Assembly (NCBI GenBank): GCA_022840285.1
Contig: JALHIE010000004.1
Coordinates: 1-62,713 of the forward strand
Direction: 5' to 3'
Length of the DNA: 62,713 nt
DNA from: Porphyromonadaceae bacterium
Lineage (GTDB): Bacteria > Bacteroidota > Bacteroidia > Bacteroidales > Dysgonomonadaceae
The translations under genes and the position numbers were made by a program. The notes beneath the pieces are model-generated. The model ran no database searches and was not told where the DNA came from. It saw nothing but the letters and a program-made list of their open reading frames with translations. Positions 61,352 through 62,713 of the stretch are shown here, piece after piece. The first letter of the stretch is position 1, and every line of letters begins with the position of its first letter.

Positions 61352-61490
61352 AATGTATAACCTGAAAATTAATGTTGTTGTATTTACAAAACCAAAAGTC
61401 GCGGGCCAGACACCCAACAACAGACTTATAGATTGATAAGCTACTTTGCATTGTGACTTCCGTAAAAAAATAACCACTTCATGTAATTTC

Positions 61491-61625
61491 TTACCAATCG
61501 TGAATAGGTATATCCGGAACACTTCCGTCTAAAATGTTTTGATTCAATTCAATATCGATCATTTCGATATCAGGAGCTTCATAATGCTCAACCGCATTGT
61601 TCGTTTGCAAATTTTCTTGTCTCAT
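61491..61625 (-). CDS. Short conserved-type peptide (YEAP...ILDGS...W)
   Basis: An ATG at 61625 starts 44 codons, ending TGG TAA at 61491. The peptide MRQENLQTNNAVEHYEAPDI... has the pattern seen in many short Bacteroidales peptides near exported proteins: a basic start, a YEAP or YxxP box, I-D-I-E-hydrophobic residues, a GS, and a terminal tryptophan. I recognise the pattern from memory. It is 139 nt upstream of the fimbrillin-like gene. No function is known. Confidence 0.6.
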   Translation of the reverse strand: MRQENLQTNNAVEHYEAPDIEMIDIELNQNILDGSVPDIPIHDW

Positions 61626-61858
61626 ATCTAATTACAGGGTTAAAAATAAAATTCTTCGGAGAATTTGCGACAAAGCTACTGGGAGAAGGCAAAAGAAGGG
61701 TTGTGTTTCCAACAAAAAATTCGTGTTTGCAACAATCGTGCAAAAACTGCCTGTTTTTTAACAATTGGAAGAGACGGGAGACAGAAGGCGGAGGATAGGG
61801 GGTTCCTGCAAATACCTTTGTCAAAGTCCGGAACTTTGACAAAGTTGCAACACATTTT

Positions 61859-62713
61859 TCATTTCAAATGCGTCTTCCGCCACGAGGAAGGGCTCATGCC
61901 AACACTTTTGGAAAAACGGGTACTGAAGTTTCCTTTGTCCGAAAAACCCACCCGTTCGCCTATTTCGTTTATCGGGGTTTTGGGTTCGGCAAGCAGGAGA
62001 CATTGTGCTTCAGCAATGCGCAGGTCGCTAATCCATTCTTTAAAGTTTTTGTTTTTGCAGGTATTAATGTAAGAGGAAAGATAGGTGCGGTTGGTACTCA
62101 ATTCATGGGCAACCATTTCAATATTAAGTTCGGGCTGAAGGTAGCGTTTATCTTTTTCCCATTCACCAACAATATCTTCCAGCATGAGAACCGAATCTCT
62201 GACGACTGGCTCTTCCTCCATAACTTCTTCCACCACTGGGGCTATAACAGGAAACTGAAATGCATAATTAATAAACCGTATAGCATAATACGGATAAAGG
62301 ATATTGAGGAATAAGGCAAAAACGCACAACCATCCATGCGGCATAAATAAACTTACAAAAGCCATTATACCGCTTGAGGTGGCCAGAAACTGCGTGGTTA
62401 CTGTCCATTTCAGCAGATTGGAGCCGGGTTCGGAAAAATAATTGTTGAGCCGGATAGAATATTGCCTGTAATTACGAAGAAAAATCACCGTATAGGCCAC
62501 CACCACAAACACATAGTAGACAATGAAAACAACATAAGCAAAAAGGAAGGCCAGTGATTTGGCAGAGAAAATCTCGAACAAGAATACGTTGCCGGCAACC
62601 AGCACAACGGGAATAACCAAATCCCTGACAAGACTCCTCCATGAGAAGAAACCCGCGTTTATCAACGTTATGTTTACAATGGAGAACACAGGGGCCACAC
62701 ACGCTCCAATCCA
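61859..62713 (-). CDS. AraC family regulator with N-terminal membrane domain (5' end outside window)
   Basis: The frame is open to the last base of the window, so the start lies beyond it; at least 284 residues are present. The N-terminal part has about five membrane helices, the C-terminal third (about the last 100 residues) an AraC-type double helix-turn-helix: LNIEMVAHELSTNRTYLSSY, NEIGERVGFSDKGNFSTRF and KSVGMSPSSWRK. It resembles membrane AraC regulators of Bacteroidales that may control the fimbrillin-like genes next to it; this link is inference. The gene runs toward the peptide gene on the same strand. Confidence 0.87.
   Translation of the reverse strand, partial: WIGACVAPVFSIVNITLINAGFFSWRSLVRDLVIPVVLVAGNVFLFEIFSAKSLAFLFAYVVFIVYYVFVVVAYTVIFLRNYRQYSIRLNNYFSEPGSNLLKWTVTTQFLATSSGIMAFVSLFMPHGWLCVFALFLNILYPYYAIRFINYAFQFPVIAPVVEEVMEEEPVVRDSVLMLEDIVGEWEKDKRYLQPELNIEMVAHELSTNRTYLSSYINTCKNKNFKEWISDLRIAEAQCLLLAEPKTPINEIGERVGFSDKGNFSTRFSKSVGMSPSSWRKTHLK

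Noticed and set aside
1..62713. CRISPR arrays and insertion sequences
   Set aside because: No regularly spaced identical repeats and no transposase gene were seen on either strand.

Overview
The window reads as the end of an integrated conjugative element joined to ordinary chromosome of a Bacteroidales bacterium, possibly of the Dysgonomonadaceae/Porphyromonadaceae type (inference). The evidence is the Bacteroidetes -7 promoter box (TAnnTTTG) upstream of many genes, a CTnDOT-type mob/tra set, fimbrillin-like lipoproteins, DUF4295 next to L33/L28, and a 2-oxoacid:ferredoxin oxidoreductase operon.

Positions 1 to about 34.8 kb are an integrative conjugative element (ICE); its left end lies outside the window. 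In order it holds a small helix-turn-helix protein; a HEPN-like DUF4209 gene; topB and a DUF4099/DUF3945 gene; a defence-type cargo block; mobC-mobB-mobA with a probable oriT; a long noncoding stretch; the tra operon (traA, a DUF3408 gene, traD, E, F, G, two DUF3876-type genes, traI to traO, traQ); a second cargo block; small accessory genes with the antirestriction gene ardA; a GNAT acetyltransferase; an ORF6N gene; and a tyrosine recombinase next to tRNA-Ser.

The first cargo block holds a TIGR02391 HEPN-like gene 3 nt upstream of a UPF0489 (arginase-fold) gene, facing a Septu-like ATPase/HNH pair. The second is a Gabija-like pair, an OLD-family ATPase-TOPRIM nuclease and a UvrD-type helicase. 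By eye these blocks are much more AT-rich than the transfer genes, as expected of swappable cargo. The HEPN/UPF0489 pair is the best candidate here for an undescribed system.

From about 34.85 kb the chromosome carries tRNA-Ser(TGA), a DEAD-box helicase, a vor/kor operon with an extra small membrane protein, a KdsC-like phosphatase, a nitroreductase, a hemerythrin/ScdA-like protein with a LuxR regulator, a PepSY protein and TonB receptor, a GH105 hydrolase, sucCD, two HU-type proteins, rimO, ftsY, DUF4295, L33 and L28, a DUF4468 protein, a TPR protein, ribH, tRNA-Tyr, a damaged tRNA-Gly, a MATE exporter, a peptidyl-prolyl isomerase, DUF2024, a MarR-like regulator, sixA, two fimbrillin-like lipoprotein genes (one broken), a 44-residue peptide gene and a membrane AraC regulator cut by the window end.

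Several loci carry lesions: a nonsense codon in a DUF3876 lipoprotein gene, an rpmB lacking its first codons, a tRNA-Gly lacking its 5' part, and a fimbrillin gene with two frameshifts. These could be biological or assembly errors. Noncoding DNA also shows structure: a repeated hairpin/ACCACAAAAAT/hairpin leader in front of transfer genes, paired inverted repeats next to mobA, 10-bp-phased AAGCCAT iterons, and GTTACC repeats on both sides of the integrase gene.
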